From NCBI GenBank assembly GCA_904424815.1, contig CAJGBI010000002.1:434001-498000 (forward strand): a DNA stretch of 64,000 nt, given 5' to 3'. The notes under the pieces were generated by a model. That model was not told the origin of the DNA. It searched no databases and saw only the letters and a program-made list of their open reading frames with translations. Made by a program: the position numbers and the translations under genes. Of this stretch, positions 40,943 to 49,668 are shown piece after piece; the stretch's first letter is position 1; the number at the start of each line of letters is the position of its first letter. Origin of the DNA: Puniceicoccaceae bacterium Marseille-Q1082 (GTDB lineage: Bacteria; Verrucomicrobiota; Verrucomicrobiia; Opitutales; Intestinicryptomonadaceae).

Positions 40943-42490
40943 TCACCGCTTTTCGTCGGAAAACCCGAACGCCGGCAAGCCCGCGTCGTTGTAAATGCAC
41001 ACGTCGGGCTTTGCCCAGCCCTTCCAAAGATAGCGCACGCCGCGGATTTCCGAACCGTCGAGGGTGCTTACCGAAAGCCTCCCGCCGGAAACTTTCGCGG
41101 AGGCCTCGCGCCACTTGCCGTCCTTGCCCTTTGCGAGGAATCCGCGCGGCGCGCCCCTGCATTCGAGCTTTCTTCCGCGCAGGTCGAACTCGATTTCCGC
41201 GGAGCCGCCCGAATACTTTGCCGATTTGAAGATCGGCCCGTAAACGGCCAGATCTTTCCGCCCGTACACGTCGTGGAGCGCGATGGCGGCGAGTCGGTCG
41301 ACTATCGCCTTTTTGTCCGTCGGGTGGACGTCGTCCCTGTCGCCGGTGTCTATCGAGACGGCGACGCCCGCATTCGGGTTTTCGAGGGAGGCGCGCATCT
41401 GGTCCCAGCGCATATACTCCCAGCCGTTGTCTTTATAAGACGGCAGCTGGACGCACAAAAAATACATTTCGGGCTTTCCCCACGCCGCGCGCCAGGCCTT
41501 CGTCATGCCCTCGAAAATCGACTTGAAGCCGCTCCACATGTAGTCCGACTCCCCCTGGTACCAGAGGAATCCGCGCGCCGAATAGCCCGCCATGGGCGAG
41601 ACCTTCGCGTTCCAAAGCAGCGACGGGTTGTTGACCCCGTAGGGGCGCGATATATCGGGCTTTGCCTGGTCGTGCGCTTCCCACGGGCAGCGGGGCGCGG
41701 GCTTGCCGGCGGACTTTGCGGCGGCGGCTTCCGCCTCCCATTTGCCGCGCGCCCTGCGCCACTTCTCCGACTTCTTTTCAAACTCGGACTTCCTCCATTT
41801 TTCAGAATCGGCGCGGAACATCCTGCGCGCGGGCTCCATCAGCGGGTCCGACTCGAAAAATTCAATCGGAGTCCACCCGACCATCCGCGTGCCCCCTCGC
41901 GAGCTCTCTATTATGCCGACGGGAATGCCGCCGAGCGCCCTAGATATGCGGGAGCCGAAAAACAGCGCAACCGCGTTGGAATGGGCGAGATTGTCCCTAC
42001 CGGCAACAAGCCACTCCGCCCGCCCCGCGAAGTCGCGGAGGGGCTTCTCGCTTATCTTGCCGCTGTCCTGGGCGAAGTACCGCAGGTTTGCCGGAAGCGC
42101 GTCGAGCTCCTCTTTGCCGCCGTCCATGGCGCGCGCCTCGAACTGCATGTTGCTCTGCCCGCCCGTAACCCAGACTTCGCCGACGAGCGCGCCCTTTATA
42201 GCCTTCGCGGGCTTGCCGTTTTCGTAGACCTTCATTTCGCGCGGCTCGGAGGAGGCCTCCATGGGCGGCAGAAAAACCTCCCAACGTCCGTCGGCGCCCG
42301 CCTTTGCCGACGCCGACTTTCCGCCGAACTCCACGCGCACGTCGGCGCCGGAATCCGCGCCGCCCCAAACTTTCACGCGCTCCCCGCGCTGCAAGACCAT
42401 ATTGTCCGAAAATATTTTCGGCATTTTTATTTCGGCGAAAGCCGCCGGCGCGAGCGCCGCGGCCGCAAGAAAAACCGCAAACTTTTTCAT
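40943..42490 (-). CDS. secreted SGNH esterase, sialate O-acetylesterase-like (copy D), first gene of operon
   Basis: A 515-residue exported esterase. The ATG at 42490 begins MKKFAVFLAAAALAPAAFAE, a signal peptide; upstream in-frame sequence is not coding. The nucleophile is S113 in GGQSNM, with RGFLWYQGESDYM and DDVHPTDK. It is the promoter-proximal gene, about 66 nt from the predicted transcription start. No Shine-Dalgarno is obvious before the ATG. It is clearly paralogous to A-C but shares no long identical DNA with them. Confidence 0.85.
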   Translation of the reverse strand: MKKFAVFLAAAALAPAAFAEIKMPKIFSDNMVLQRGERVKVWGGADSGADVRVEFGGKSASAKAGADGRWEVFLPPMEASSEPREMKVYENGKPAKAIKGALVGEVWVTGGQSNMQFEARAMDGGKEELDALPANLRYFAQDSGKISEKPLRDFAGRAEWLVAGRDNLAHSNAVALFFGSRISRALGGIPVGIIESSRGGTRMVGWTPIEFFESDPLMEPARRMFRADSEKWRKSEFEKKSEKWRRARGKWEAEAAAAKSAGKPAPRCPWEAHDQAKPDISRPYGVNNPSLLWNAKVSPMAGYSARGFLWYQGESDYMWSGFKSIFEGMTKAWRAAWGKPEMYFLCVQLPSYKDNGWEYMRWDQMRASLENPNAGVAVSIDTGDRDDVHPTDKKAIVDRLAAIALHDVYGRKDLAVYGPIFKSAKYSGGSAEIEFDLRGRKLECRGAPRGFLAKGKDGKWREASAKVSGGRLSVSTLDGSEIRGVRYLWKGWAKPDVCIYNDAGLPAFGFSDEKR

Positions 42491-42562
42491 GGCAATCAAA
42501 ATAACCGGCGGCGGGGCGCCCGCGACCCCGCGGAACGCAATGCCCATCCCCCGTTTTTTTAA

Positions 42563-42592
42563 AATATAGCGCGGGAAGAGGCCGGCTGTCAA
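42563..42592 (-). promoter_or_regulatory. predicted strong promoter of the esterase/GH28 operon
   Basis: On the minus strand a consensus -35 TTGACA (42587-42592), an 18-bp spacer and a -10 TATATT (42563-42568). Transcription should start near 42556 and read copies D, C, B, A and GH28. Confidence 0.7.
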
Positions 42593-42641
42593 ACAAACAA
42601 TATATTTGAAATTCCCCGAAGTTCTCCGACAATAACGGCAA

Positions 42642-42944
42642 ATGATAATCGACGAACAGAAGATGAAGCGCGCGGCCGACGGGCTGGTGAGCGGGCCTAA
42701 GGGCGTGATTCCGTCGCTAAGGTTCCGGAGGGGCAAAACCTCCCGCTCCAACGCGCTCGAGGCGGCGAGGCTCGCGATAGGCATATTCGTGGCAGTCGCC
42801 ATGCTGTTCGCCTCCGCAGCCCTCGCATGGACGCTCGCCGAAGAGGCCGGCAAAGGAATTGAAACCGCCGCCGCGAAAGCCTCCCTTCGCCCCGCCGACG
42901 CGCGCGACGTGCAGGTCATAATCCTTCCGAAAGGCGGAAAGTGA
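42642..42944 (+). CDS. small single-span membrane protein, function unknown
   Basis: A 100-residue protein with a basic N-terminal part, one hydrophobic segment (about residues 43-64) and a short C-terminal tail. It is not recognised. Its TGA overlaps the GTG start of the following rRNA methyltransferase gene (GTGA), so the two are translationally coupled. It is divergent from the esterase operon. An in-frame ATG at codon 7 is an alternative start. Confidence 0.55.
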   Translation: MIIDEQKMKRAADGLVSGPKGVIPSLRFRRGKTSRSNALEAARLAIGIFVAVAMLFASAALAWTLAEEAGKGIETAAAKASLRPADARDVQVIILPKGGK

Positions 42945-43690
42945 GGCGCGCCGACGAGCTTCTCTTCGGCGCGGGGCTCGCCGAGAGCCGCTCGAAAGCC
43001 CGCGCTCTCATAGAGGGCGGGCGGGTGAGCTGCGGCGGAAAACCCGTGGACAAGCCGTCGCGGAAATTTCCGGAAGGCTCGGTTTTCGAGGTGGCATGCG
43101 ACGCCCCCGAATCGAGATACGTCTCCCGTGCGGGGCTGAAACTCGAGGCGTTTCTGAAAAAGTTCGGACCCGACCTCGCGGGCGTCGACATCCTCGACGC
43201 GGGCGCGTCAACGGGAGGGTTCACGGATTGCGCGCTCGCGTTCGGGGCGGCTTCGAGCGCGTGCGTCGACGTGGGCGCCGGCCAGCTTCACCCAAGGCTC
43301 GCCGCCGACCCGAGGGTGCGGAACATGGAGGGGACGGACATACGCTCGCTCTCCCCCGCCTCGTTTGGAGGAAAGGCTTTCAAATTCGTCTGCGCCGACC
43401 TCTCCTTCATCTCGCTCGAAAAGGTTTTCGCGGAAATCTGGGCGCTCGTAGCGGACGGCGGAACCGCCGTGTGCCTCGTGAAGCCGCAGTTCGAGAGCTC
43501 CGCAAAGCTCGCGCGCAAAAGGCGCGGCGTGCTAAAATCCGAAGAGAGCGCGGAAGCTCTCGAAAAAATCTCCGCCTTCATCTCGAAAAATTTCCCGGAC
43601 GCGCGGATATTTGCGACAATGCCGTCGCCCATCCTCGGCGGCGACGGCAACGCCGAATACCTGCTCGGCGCGCGAAAGGCGCGCAGGTAG
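42941..43690 (+). CDS. TlyA-type rRNA 2'-O-methyltransferase / hemolysin-like protein
   Basis: A 249-residue protein: S4 RNA-binding domain at about residues 1-60, then an FtsJ-type SAM methyltransferase domain with DILDAGASTGGFTD (83-96) and the K-D-K-E residues (K67, the Asp of CADLSF, the Lys of VKPQFE). TlyA methylates ribose of cytidines in 16S and 23S rRNA and its presence sensitises to capreomycin. The start is a GTG at 42941, overlapping the preceding stop. Confidence 0.88.
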   Translation: MRRADELLFGAGLAESRSKARALIEGGRVSCGGKPVDKPSRKFPEGSVFEVACDAPESRYVSRAGLKLEAFLKKFGPDLAGVDILDAGASTGGFTDCALAFGAASSACVDVGAGQLHPRLAADPRVRNMEGTDIRSLSPASFGGKAFKFVCADLSFISLEKVFAEIWALVADGGTAVCLVKPQFESSAKLARKRRGVLKSEESAEALEKISAFISKNFPDARIFATMPSPILGGDGNAEYLLGARKARR

Positions 43691-43755
43691 GGCGCGACCG
43701 AAAAAAAGCGCGCCCCGACGGGCAAAACCGGAGCGCGCAAAATTCGGGCGGCGGG

Positions 43756-45237
43756 CTACCGCCCCTTCCCCTTCAAAATCTTTTTTACGTATTTGAAGTC
43801 GCCGTCCAGAAGCTCCTCGCGCACGGACTCGACCTCCGATTCGGGGACGATTATTATCTTGCTCGTCTCGTCGCCGATGGTTTCGCGGTATTTCTTTATG
43901 TCGGCCTCGCCATTGGCGGGAATCGTCAGCCCCTGCTTTCCCCACGGATAGACGAACACGAGGTTGTGCTTCCCCTGTTCCACGTAGAACACGTTGTCGC
44001 CGAAATCCGTCGCCCAGCCGCGCGTTCCCGCGTAAATGCCCGAGCCGTAGCAGACGTTGTTTCGGATGATCATTCCCTTCCGGTAGCGGTCGTAGGTCAG
44101 GAAGTTGTTGTCGCGCGGCTCGGGGGTGGAAAATTCGTTGTTTCCGCTCTCCCACGCGAAGTTGCCCACAAACCGGCAGTCTTCGTATGCGGATTTTCCG
44201 TCGGCGCGGTTCGTCAAAAAGTGCTCGAACGCCTGGCGGCAGCGGTAGTATTTGTTGCCCGTAAATGTTATGTCGCGGGCGACGATCTCGCCCTTTTCCG
44301 TTGAGCCCTGAATGGTCGAGCCGCAATCATAGGTTCTGCTTATGGTGCAACCCGAAACGTAATTGTGGTTTCCGGAAGACGCCAGGGAGCCCGTAATCCA
44401 GAACTCTATGCCGTTGCCGAGCCTCACCCATGTGCGGTACCCTGGCTGGGTGCTTCCGCCAATGAGGTCGATTTCGAGGTTTTCGATTCTCCCGCCGCGG
44501 CAGCCCGTCAGCCCGTGCCTGCCGAACCCCTTTATCGCCACGTTGCGCACCGTGCAGTTTTTAAGGCCGCTTATGCCGTTGCCGTAGGTCGTGATGCCGA
44601 GCTCCGCGCCGTCCGAGGACGGGTTTTTGCCGAGTTTTACATAGAGCCACCTGAAAGTTTCGGCGTTTATCTTTTTGCTCTCGTATTCCTCGCCGGCGAA
44701 AAAGTCCCAGTCTTTTTTGAGCATGTCGAGCTTTTTGACTTTGTGCCCGTGGACGGTGTCGGTTGCGGAATCGTATATCGCCCCGAGGTTGTTGACGAGC
44801 TTTGTCTGCGCGGAAATCGCCGGATTGCGCCCGCCGAAATTCTCGGTCTTATTCATGTCGAGCCGCCAGACGCCGCCGCCCATGTCCTCCCACGCGGCGG
44901 GATTTTTCAAATGCTTTATGCCGCAGACAAGCGGCTTTTTTGAGCCCCTTCCGTAGGAGTCCACAACGCAGTTTTCGAGCCCCGCCAGCGGCTCGTAAAA
45001 CACGTCGCCCTTGCGCAAGAATATCCGCGCGTCCTTCTTCGGTATCTTGGCAAACGTCTTGAACGGCTTGTCGCGGGAGCCGTCGTTGGCGTCGTCCCCG
45101 TAGGTCGACGAAACGTAGACTTCCGACGCTATCCTTGATTCGTCCGCGCCGTATTTGTCCGCCTCCGACGGCTGGAGGGCGCAAGCTGCAAGCGCGGACG
45201 CCGCAAGGGCTCCCGCCGCGAATTTCAACGTTTTCAT
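43756..45237 (-). CDS. secreted right-handed beta-helix lipoprotein (copy E)
   Basis: A 493-residue protein with a lipoprotein signal (LAAC, Cys19). It begins the mature part with YVSSTYGDDANDGSRDKPFKTFAK, the usual entry into a parallel beta-helix fold, and then shows repeated N/C/V-rich turns (GLKNCTVRNVAIKGFG, GNGIEFWI). Such proteins bind or cleave polysaccharide, but no lyase or hydrolase motif was identified. Its ATG overlaps the copy F stop by 4 bp. It is clearly a duplicate of copy F with islands of near-identical DNA. Confidence 0.78.
   Translation of the reverse strand: MKTLKFAAGALAASALAACALQPSEADKYGADESRIASEVYVSSTYGDDANDGSRDKPFKTFAKIPKKDARIFLRKGDVFYEPLAGLENCVVDSYGRGSKKPLVCGIKHLKNPAAWEDMGGGVWRLDMNKTENFGGRNPAISAQTKLVNNLGAIYDSATDTVHGHKVKKLDMLKKDWDFFAGEEYESKKINAETFRWLYVKLGKNPSSDGAELGITTYGNGISGLKNCTVRNVAIKGFGRHGLTGCRGGRIENLEIDLIGGSTQPGYRTWVRLGNGIEFWITGSLASSGNHNYVSGCTISRTYDCGSTIQGSTEKGEIVARDITFTGNKYYRCRQAFEHFLTNRADGKSAYEDCRFVGNFAWESGNNEFSTPEPRDNNFLTYDRYRKGMIIRNNVCYGSGIYAGTRGWATDFGDNVFYVEQGKHNLVFVYPWGKQGLTIPANGEADIKKYRETIGDETSKIIIVPESEVESVREELLDGDFKYVKKILKGKGR
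44463..44588 (-). repeat. near-identical tract 1, beta-helix copy E member
   Basis: Matches 45971-46096 with a single mismatch in 126 bp. It encodes the helix core containing the CTVRNVAIKGFGRHGLTGC stretch. Confidence 0.92.
44921..45120 (-). repeat. near-identical tract 2, beta-helix copy E member
   Basis: Matches 46426-46625 over 200 bp with three mismatches, of which two change an amino acid. It encodes the N-terminal region from GDDANDG to the KKPLVCG segment. Confidence 0.92.
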
Positions 45238-46721
45238 ATGTCTTCCTTTTGTTTGCCGGTTTCTCTCTCTGCCTTTTTGAGAATTTTTTTGACGTATTTG
45301 AAATCGCCGCCGAGAAGCTTTTCGCGCAGGGCGGCGTCGGATTCGTCGACAATGGATATTTTGCTCGTCGAATCTCCGGAAATCTCGCGGTACTTTTTTA
45401 TATCCTCCTCCGAGTTCGCGGGTACAACCAGATTTTTACCCTTTCCGCCCCTGAGCTCCACCAAAAGCGGCTTGCCGCGCAGGACGTAAAACGTGTTGCC
45501 GCCGAAATCCGACGAGCGGTTAGCCGTGCCCGCGTAGGCGCCCGCGCCGTAGCAGACGTTGTCCCTTATGGTCATCGCCGCGGGCTTGCGGTCGTAAGAA
45601 AGGAAGTTGAGGTCTTGGAGGTATGGAGAGTTGAATCCGTTGTCGCCCATCTCCCAGGCGAAGTTGCCGACAAATTTGCAGTCTTTGTACTCTATCGGAT
45701 CCCGGCCGGCGTCGCCGCCCGATAGCCAGTGCTCGAACGCCTGGCGGCACCTGTAATATTTATTGCCCGTAAAGACTATGTCCTCGGCGACGTTTTTGCC
45801 CTTCTGCGCCCTGCCCTGAATCGTCGAGCCGCAGTCGAAAGTCCGGCTTATGACGCACCCCGTCACGCGGTTGTGTATGTTTGAGCCCGACGACGGCGAA
45901 TTTATCCAGAACTCTATGCCGTTGCCAAGCCTCACCCAGTTCGGGAAACCTACGAGCACGCTTCCGCCTATGAGGTCGATTTCGAGGTTTTCGATTCTCC
46001 CGCCGCGGCAGCCCGTCAGCCCGTGCCTGCCGAACCCCTTTATCGCCACGTTGCGCACCGTGCAGTTTCTAAGGCCGCTTATGCCGTTGCCGTAGGCGAT
46101 GAGGGCGAGCGAGCCGAACTCCGCCGGATTGCGCCCGAGCTTCAAATGCAGGTACCTGAAAGTCTCGGGAGTCACCTTCTCTCTTCGGAATTCGGAGGAG
46201 ACTATCATGTCCCAATCTTCTTTGAGGTCGGAATGCTTTCTCAATACCCTGCCGTGCAGCTCGTCTGTGGACATGTCGTATATGCCGCCGATGTTGTTGA
46301 AGAGCTTGCCGCGCTCTTTCGCCGGCGGATTGCGCCCCGCGAAATTTTCGGTTTTGTCCATGTCGAGCCGCCAGATTCCCCCGCCCATGTTCTCCCACGC
46401 CGACGGGTTTTTTATGATTCTCAGCCCGCAGACAAGCGGCTTTTTTGAGCCCCTTCCGTAGGAGTCCACAACGCAGTTTTCGAGCCCCGCCAGCGGCTCG
46501 TAAAACACGTCGCCCTTGCGCAAGAATATCCGCGCGTCCTTTTTCGGTATCTTGGCAAACGTCTTTAACGGCTTGTCGCGGGAGCCGTCGTTGGCGTCGT
46601 CCCCGTGGGTCGACGAAACGTAGACCTCCGCCGATATCCTTGATTCGTCCGCGCCTATTTGCGCGCCGAAAACGCCGGCGCAAAGAAAAGCCGCGGCGAA
46701 TGCGAATAAAAAAAGCCTCAT
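45234..46721 (-). CDS. secreted right-handed beta-helix protein (copy F)
   Basis: A 495-residue paralogue of copy E with a normal Sec signal peptide (MRLFLFAFAAAFLCAGVFGA) rather than a clear lipobox. The ATG at 46721 is chosen because homology with copy E starts right after it; the frame stays open upstream without homology. It has the same YVSSTHGDDANDGSRDKPLKTFAK entry and beta-helix repeats. It is first in a two-gene unit with copy E. Function is unknown; surface polysaccharide binding is inference. Confidence 0.78.
   Translation of the reverse strand: MRLFLFAFAAAFLCAGVFGAQIGADESRISAEVYVSSTHGDDANDGSRDKPLKTFAKIPKKDARIFLRKGDVFYEPLAGLENCVVDSYGRGSKKPLVCGLRIIKNPSAWENMGGGIWRLDMDKTENFAGRNPPAKERGKLFNNIGGIYDMSTDELHGRVLRKHSDLKEDWDMIVSSEFRREKVTPETFRYLHLKLGRNPAEFGSLALIAYGNGISGLRNCTVRNVAIKGFGRHGLTGCRGGRIENLEIDLIGGSVLVGFPNWVRLGNGIEFWINSPSSGSNIHNRVTGCVISRTFDCGSTIQGRAQKGKNVAEDIVFTGNKYYRCRQAFEHWLSGGDAGRDPIEYKDCKFVGNFAWEMGDNGFNSPYLQDLNFLSYDRKPAAMTIRDNVCYGAGAYAGTANRSSDFGGNTFYVLRGKPLLVELRGGKGKNLVVPANSEEDIKKYREISGDSTSKISIVDESDAALREKLLGGDFKYVKKILKKAERETGKQKEDI
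45971..46096 (-). repeat. near-identical tract 1, beta-helix copy F member
   Basis: The partner of 44463-44588; identity drops sharply on both sides. Confidence 0.92.
46426..46625 (-). repeat. near-identical tract 2, beta-helix copy F member
   Basis: The partner of 44921-45120. Confidence 0.92.
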
Positions 46722-46839
46722 AAATTTAGAATAACACGAAGCGCCCCCCGCGTTCAACAAAAAAACCGCTTCGGGCGTCGGCGCAAGAGGGGGAATAAAT
46801 TTCATTGAAAAAAATTTTTTTTGGCGCATATTTTTTATT

Positions 46840-47832
46840 ATGATTCTGGAAAAAGAGAAAGAAATGATGCTCTTCGGGCTGCCGCCCGAACGGAGCTCCT
46901 TCAAGGGGGTGGGGCTTTTCCTTTTCATATACCTCGGGGCGACGCTCTTTGCGTCGATTCTCACGCCGCCGGCGTACTGGGCAATCGAGTGGCTGCACTC
47001 CGTAAGCCCGTCCGAAACCACGACATGGCTTTTGGGCAAGCATATCGACGTCTATTACGACAGGCTCCGCTGGGCGCCCATAATACTCGGATTTCCGTGG
47101 ATGATGAAGGAGTGCGGGCTGTTTTCGCTCTCAAACCTCGGGATGAAAATCGGGGCAAGGCCGCTCGTTTCGTTCCTATCTTTCTTCGCGTTCGGGATTT
47201 TGCTCGCCTCGGCGATATTCGGGCTGCAATGGGCTTTCGGAGTGTCGTCGCCCGACAAGACTTTCGACGCTTCAACCCTCGCCTCCGTGATTTTGAGCGC
47301 GCTGTCCGGAGCGCTGACGGTCGCGCTGCTCGAAGAGATAATAATGCGCGGGCTCATCATGCGCTCGTTCTACACCGCCATAGGCCCGATTTCCGCGGTC
47401 GTTTTGAGCTCGCTGTTTTTCGCCTACAAGCATTTCAAGATGCCGGACTGCGTTTGGGACAAGCTCCCCGGAGGCGGCAGCGCGACGTGGGACATTGGCT
47501 TTTTCGTCGCGTGGTACGACACCGTGGGCATAGCCTACGAATTTGACTTCCCGAAATTCGGGGGGCTGTTTATGTTCGGCGTGTTTTTGTGCCTGTTATA
47601 CATCAAAACAAAATCCCTGTGGCCGTGCGTGGGCTTCCATGCGGGGCTCGTATTCTGCCTGATGGTCTACCGCAAGACTTTCGACATCACAAGCGACGGC
47701 CCGCGCGAAATCCTCGGGGGCGCGGGAATGACCGACGGGTGGCTGGCGCTGGCGGTTCTGACCGCGATGTGCGCAGCGCTTCTCCTGCCGTCCGGCAGGG
47801 GCGCCGATTCGGATGACGCCCGAGCTTCTTAG
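46840..47832 (+). CDS. CPBP-family intramembrane glutamic protease
   Basis: A 330-residue multi-span membrane protein of the CAAX protease and bacteriocin-processing (CPBP/ABI) family. The three family motifs are present: EEIIMR (E165, E166, R170), FFAYKH (H198) and GFHAG (H267). Members cleave prenylated proteins or peptides within the membrane; substrates are rarely known. It overlaps the start of the U32 gene by 20 bp. The start could also be a nearby in-frame ATG (MMLFGL). Confidence 0.82.
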   Translation: MILEKEKEMMLFGLPPERSSFKGVGLFLFIYLGATLFASILTPPAYWAIEWLHSVSPSETTTWLLGKHIDVYYDRLRWAPIILGFPWMMKECGLFSLSNLGMKIGARPLVSFLSFFAFGILLASAIFGLQWAFGVSSPDKTFDASTLASVILSALSGALTVALLEEIIMRGLIMRSFYTAIGPISAVVLSSLFFAYKHFKMPDCVWDKLPGGGSATWDIGFFVAWYDTVGIAYEFDFPKFGGLFMFGVFLCLLYIKTKSLWPCVGFHAGLVFCLMVYRKTFDITSDGPREILGGAGMTDGWLALAVLTAMCAALLLPSGRGADSDDARAS

Positions 47833-49666
47833 CCCCGCCCGCGACGCGCCCGCCGCGCGAGAGGCGATTCTCGCGGGCGCCGATTCGGTATACATAGGCG
47901 CCCCGCTCTACGGCGCGCGCAAGGACGCCGCAAACTCCGCCGGCGACATCGCAAGCCTCTGCCGCTTCGCGCACCTCTACGGCTGCAAGGTGTACGTCGC
48001 CCTAAACACTATTCTCTTCGACTCCGAGCTTCCCAAGGCCGCGCGCATGGCGGAGGAGCTTTGGGACGCCGGCGCGGACGCGATAATCGCGCAGGACCTC
48101 GGGCTGCTCGCCGCAACCGCCAGGCGGGTAAAATTCCACGCCAGCACCCAGTGCCACATAGACTCGCCGGACAAGGCGAGATTTCTCGAGGCGGCGGGGT
48201 TCGCCGCGGTCGTGCTCGCGCGGGAAACGCCGCTCCGGCAGATCGCCGAGACCGCCCGCGCCGTAAAGATTCCTGTGGAGTGCTTCGTCCACGGGGCGCT
48301 CTGCGTGTCGTACAGCGGGCAGTGCTACCTCAGCTACAAAATAGGCGGCAGGAGCGGCAACAGGGGCGAGTGCGCCCAGCCGTGCAGAATGAAGTACGAA
48401 TTTGAGGACTCCCTCGGAAAGCGCGTCGCCCCTCCTGCCTACTACCTTAGCCTGCGAGACATGAACAGGCTGTCCGCGCTCGGGGAAATGCTGGACGCGG
48501 GCGCCGGAATTTTTAAAATCGAGGGGAGGCTCAAAGACGCCGGATACGTCAAAAACATAACCGCCGCCTACCGCGCCGAGCTTGACAGGCAGCTGGGCGC
48601 GCGCGGGCTCGAAAGGGCGTCGTTCGGGGAGAGCCGCGCGGCGTTCGAGCCCGACCCGAAAAAGTCTTTCAGCCGCCTCTTTTGCGAATACCACCTGCGC
48701 GGAATCGAAAGGGGCTGCGCGAGTTTTTCCACGCCGAAAGCGCGCGGGGAGTTCATCGGCGCGCCGCGCTCGGCGTTCGCGGGCGGATTCGAGCTCGGCG
48801 GCGCGGACAAAATTTTCTCGAACGGCGACGGCCTGTTTTTCGAGAGCGAAAGCGGCGGCGGATTCGGCGCGCGCGTCGGCAGGGTGTCCGGAGATCGCGT
48901 GTTCGTCGGACGCCCCGAAGAGCGGCTGAAAATTCCGCCTGACGCAAAAATCTGGCGCAACCGCGACGCGAAGTTCGAGGCCGCCCTCTCCGGAAAATCC
49001 GCCCGCAAAATGCGCGCCGAAATCCGCGCCGAAGAATCGGAAACCGATTACATATTTTCGATTGCGCTCCGCGACCGGCGCGCGCTCGGATTCGAGATCC
49101 GCCGCGCGAAATCCGGTTTTGAAACGGCGGAGAATTTCGGCGCCGCGCGGGAAAAGCTTTCGGAGTCGCTCGCGCGCCTCGGGGATACGCCGTTCGAGTG
49201 CGGGGCCCCGCGGATCGGCTGCCGGAGCCTTCCGCAAATCAAGGCCTCCGAAGCCAACGCCCTGCGCCGCGAGCTCGTCCGCGGGCTCGAGGAAAAGATA
49301 ATTTCGGAGTATGAAAAATCGAGAACCTCATACTCCCGCCCGCTGCCGCGCAAAATAAGCTTTGCAAATCCGCCGTTTGAATGCGACGCGCGCGCGAACG
49401 CCGCCAACGCCGAGGCGGAAAAGCTGTACGCCGCAATGGGCTTTAAAATATCCTCCCGCGCGCCCGAGGCCGGCGGCGGCGCCTCCGCAATCCCGCTTAT
49501 GCGCGCGCGCCACTGCATTCTGCGGGAGCTCGGCATGTGCCGCAAAGAGGGGAAGCTGCCGCAAAAATTCAAAGAGCCGCTCTTTTTGAGGTCGGCGGAC
49601 GGAAAATTTCCGCTGCGCTTCGACTGCGCGAACTGCCAAATGTTCGTCCTCAACCCCGAAGAATAA
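47813..49666 (+). CDS. rlhA: U32 family protein, RlhA-like 23S rRNA hydroxylation factor
   Basis: A 617-residue U32 protein. The diagnostic iron-sulfur motif is complete: C164, C171, C187 and C191 in HGALCVSYSGQCYLSYKIGGRSGNRGECAQPCR. A long C-terminal region (DUF3656-like), ending in CANCQMFVLN, matches the RlhA (YdcP) branch, which makes 5-hydroxycytidine in 23S rRNA, rather than the shorter tRNA-modifying TrhP. It overlaps the CPBP gene and is convergent with the lysozyme-like gene. The U32 assignment is firm; the RlhA branch is likely. Confidence 0.8.
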   Translation: MTPELLSPARDAPAAREAILAGADSVYIGAPLYGARKDAANSAGDIASLCRFAHLYGCKVYVALNTILFDSELPKAARMAEELWDAGADAIIAQDLGLLAATARRVKFHASTQCHIDSPDKARFLEAAGFAAVVLARETPLRQIAETARAVKIPVECFVHGALCVSYSGQCYLSYKIGGRSGNRGECAQPCRMKYEFEDSLGKRVAPPAYYLSLRDMNRLSALGEMLDAGAGIFKIEGRLKDAGYVKNITAAYRAELDRQLGARGLERASFGESRAAFEPDPKKSFSRLFCEYHLRGIERGCASFSTPKARGEFIGAPRSAFAGGFELGGADKIFSNGDGLFFESESGGGFGARVGRVSGDRVFVGRPEERLKIPPDAKIWRNRDAKFEAALSGKSARKMRAEIRAEESETDYIFSIALRDRRALGFEIRRAKSGFETAENFGAAREKLSESLARLGDTPFECGAPRIGCRSLPQIKASEANALRRELVRGLEEKIISEYEKSRTSYSRPLPRKISFANPPFECDARANAANAEAEKLYAAMGFKISSRAPEAGGGASAIPLMRARHCILRELGMCRKEGKLPQKFKEPLFLRSADGKFPLRFDCANCQMFVLNPEE

Positions 49667-49668
49667 TA

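Noticed and set aside
36166-42490. Sialic-acid catabolism locus
   Set aside because: The esterases carry the sialate O-acetylesterase name, but no sialidase, nan genes or sialic acid transporter are present; the linked enzyme is GH28-like.
42560-42641. Plus-strand promoter TTGAAA near 42606 for the small membrane protein
   Set aside because: The matching -10 is poor, so no position is claimed.
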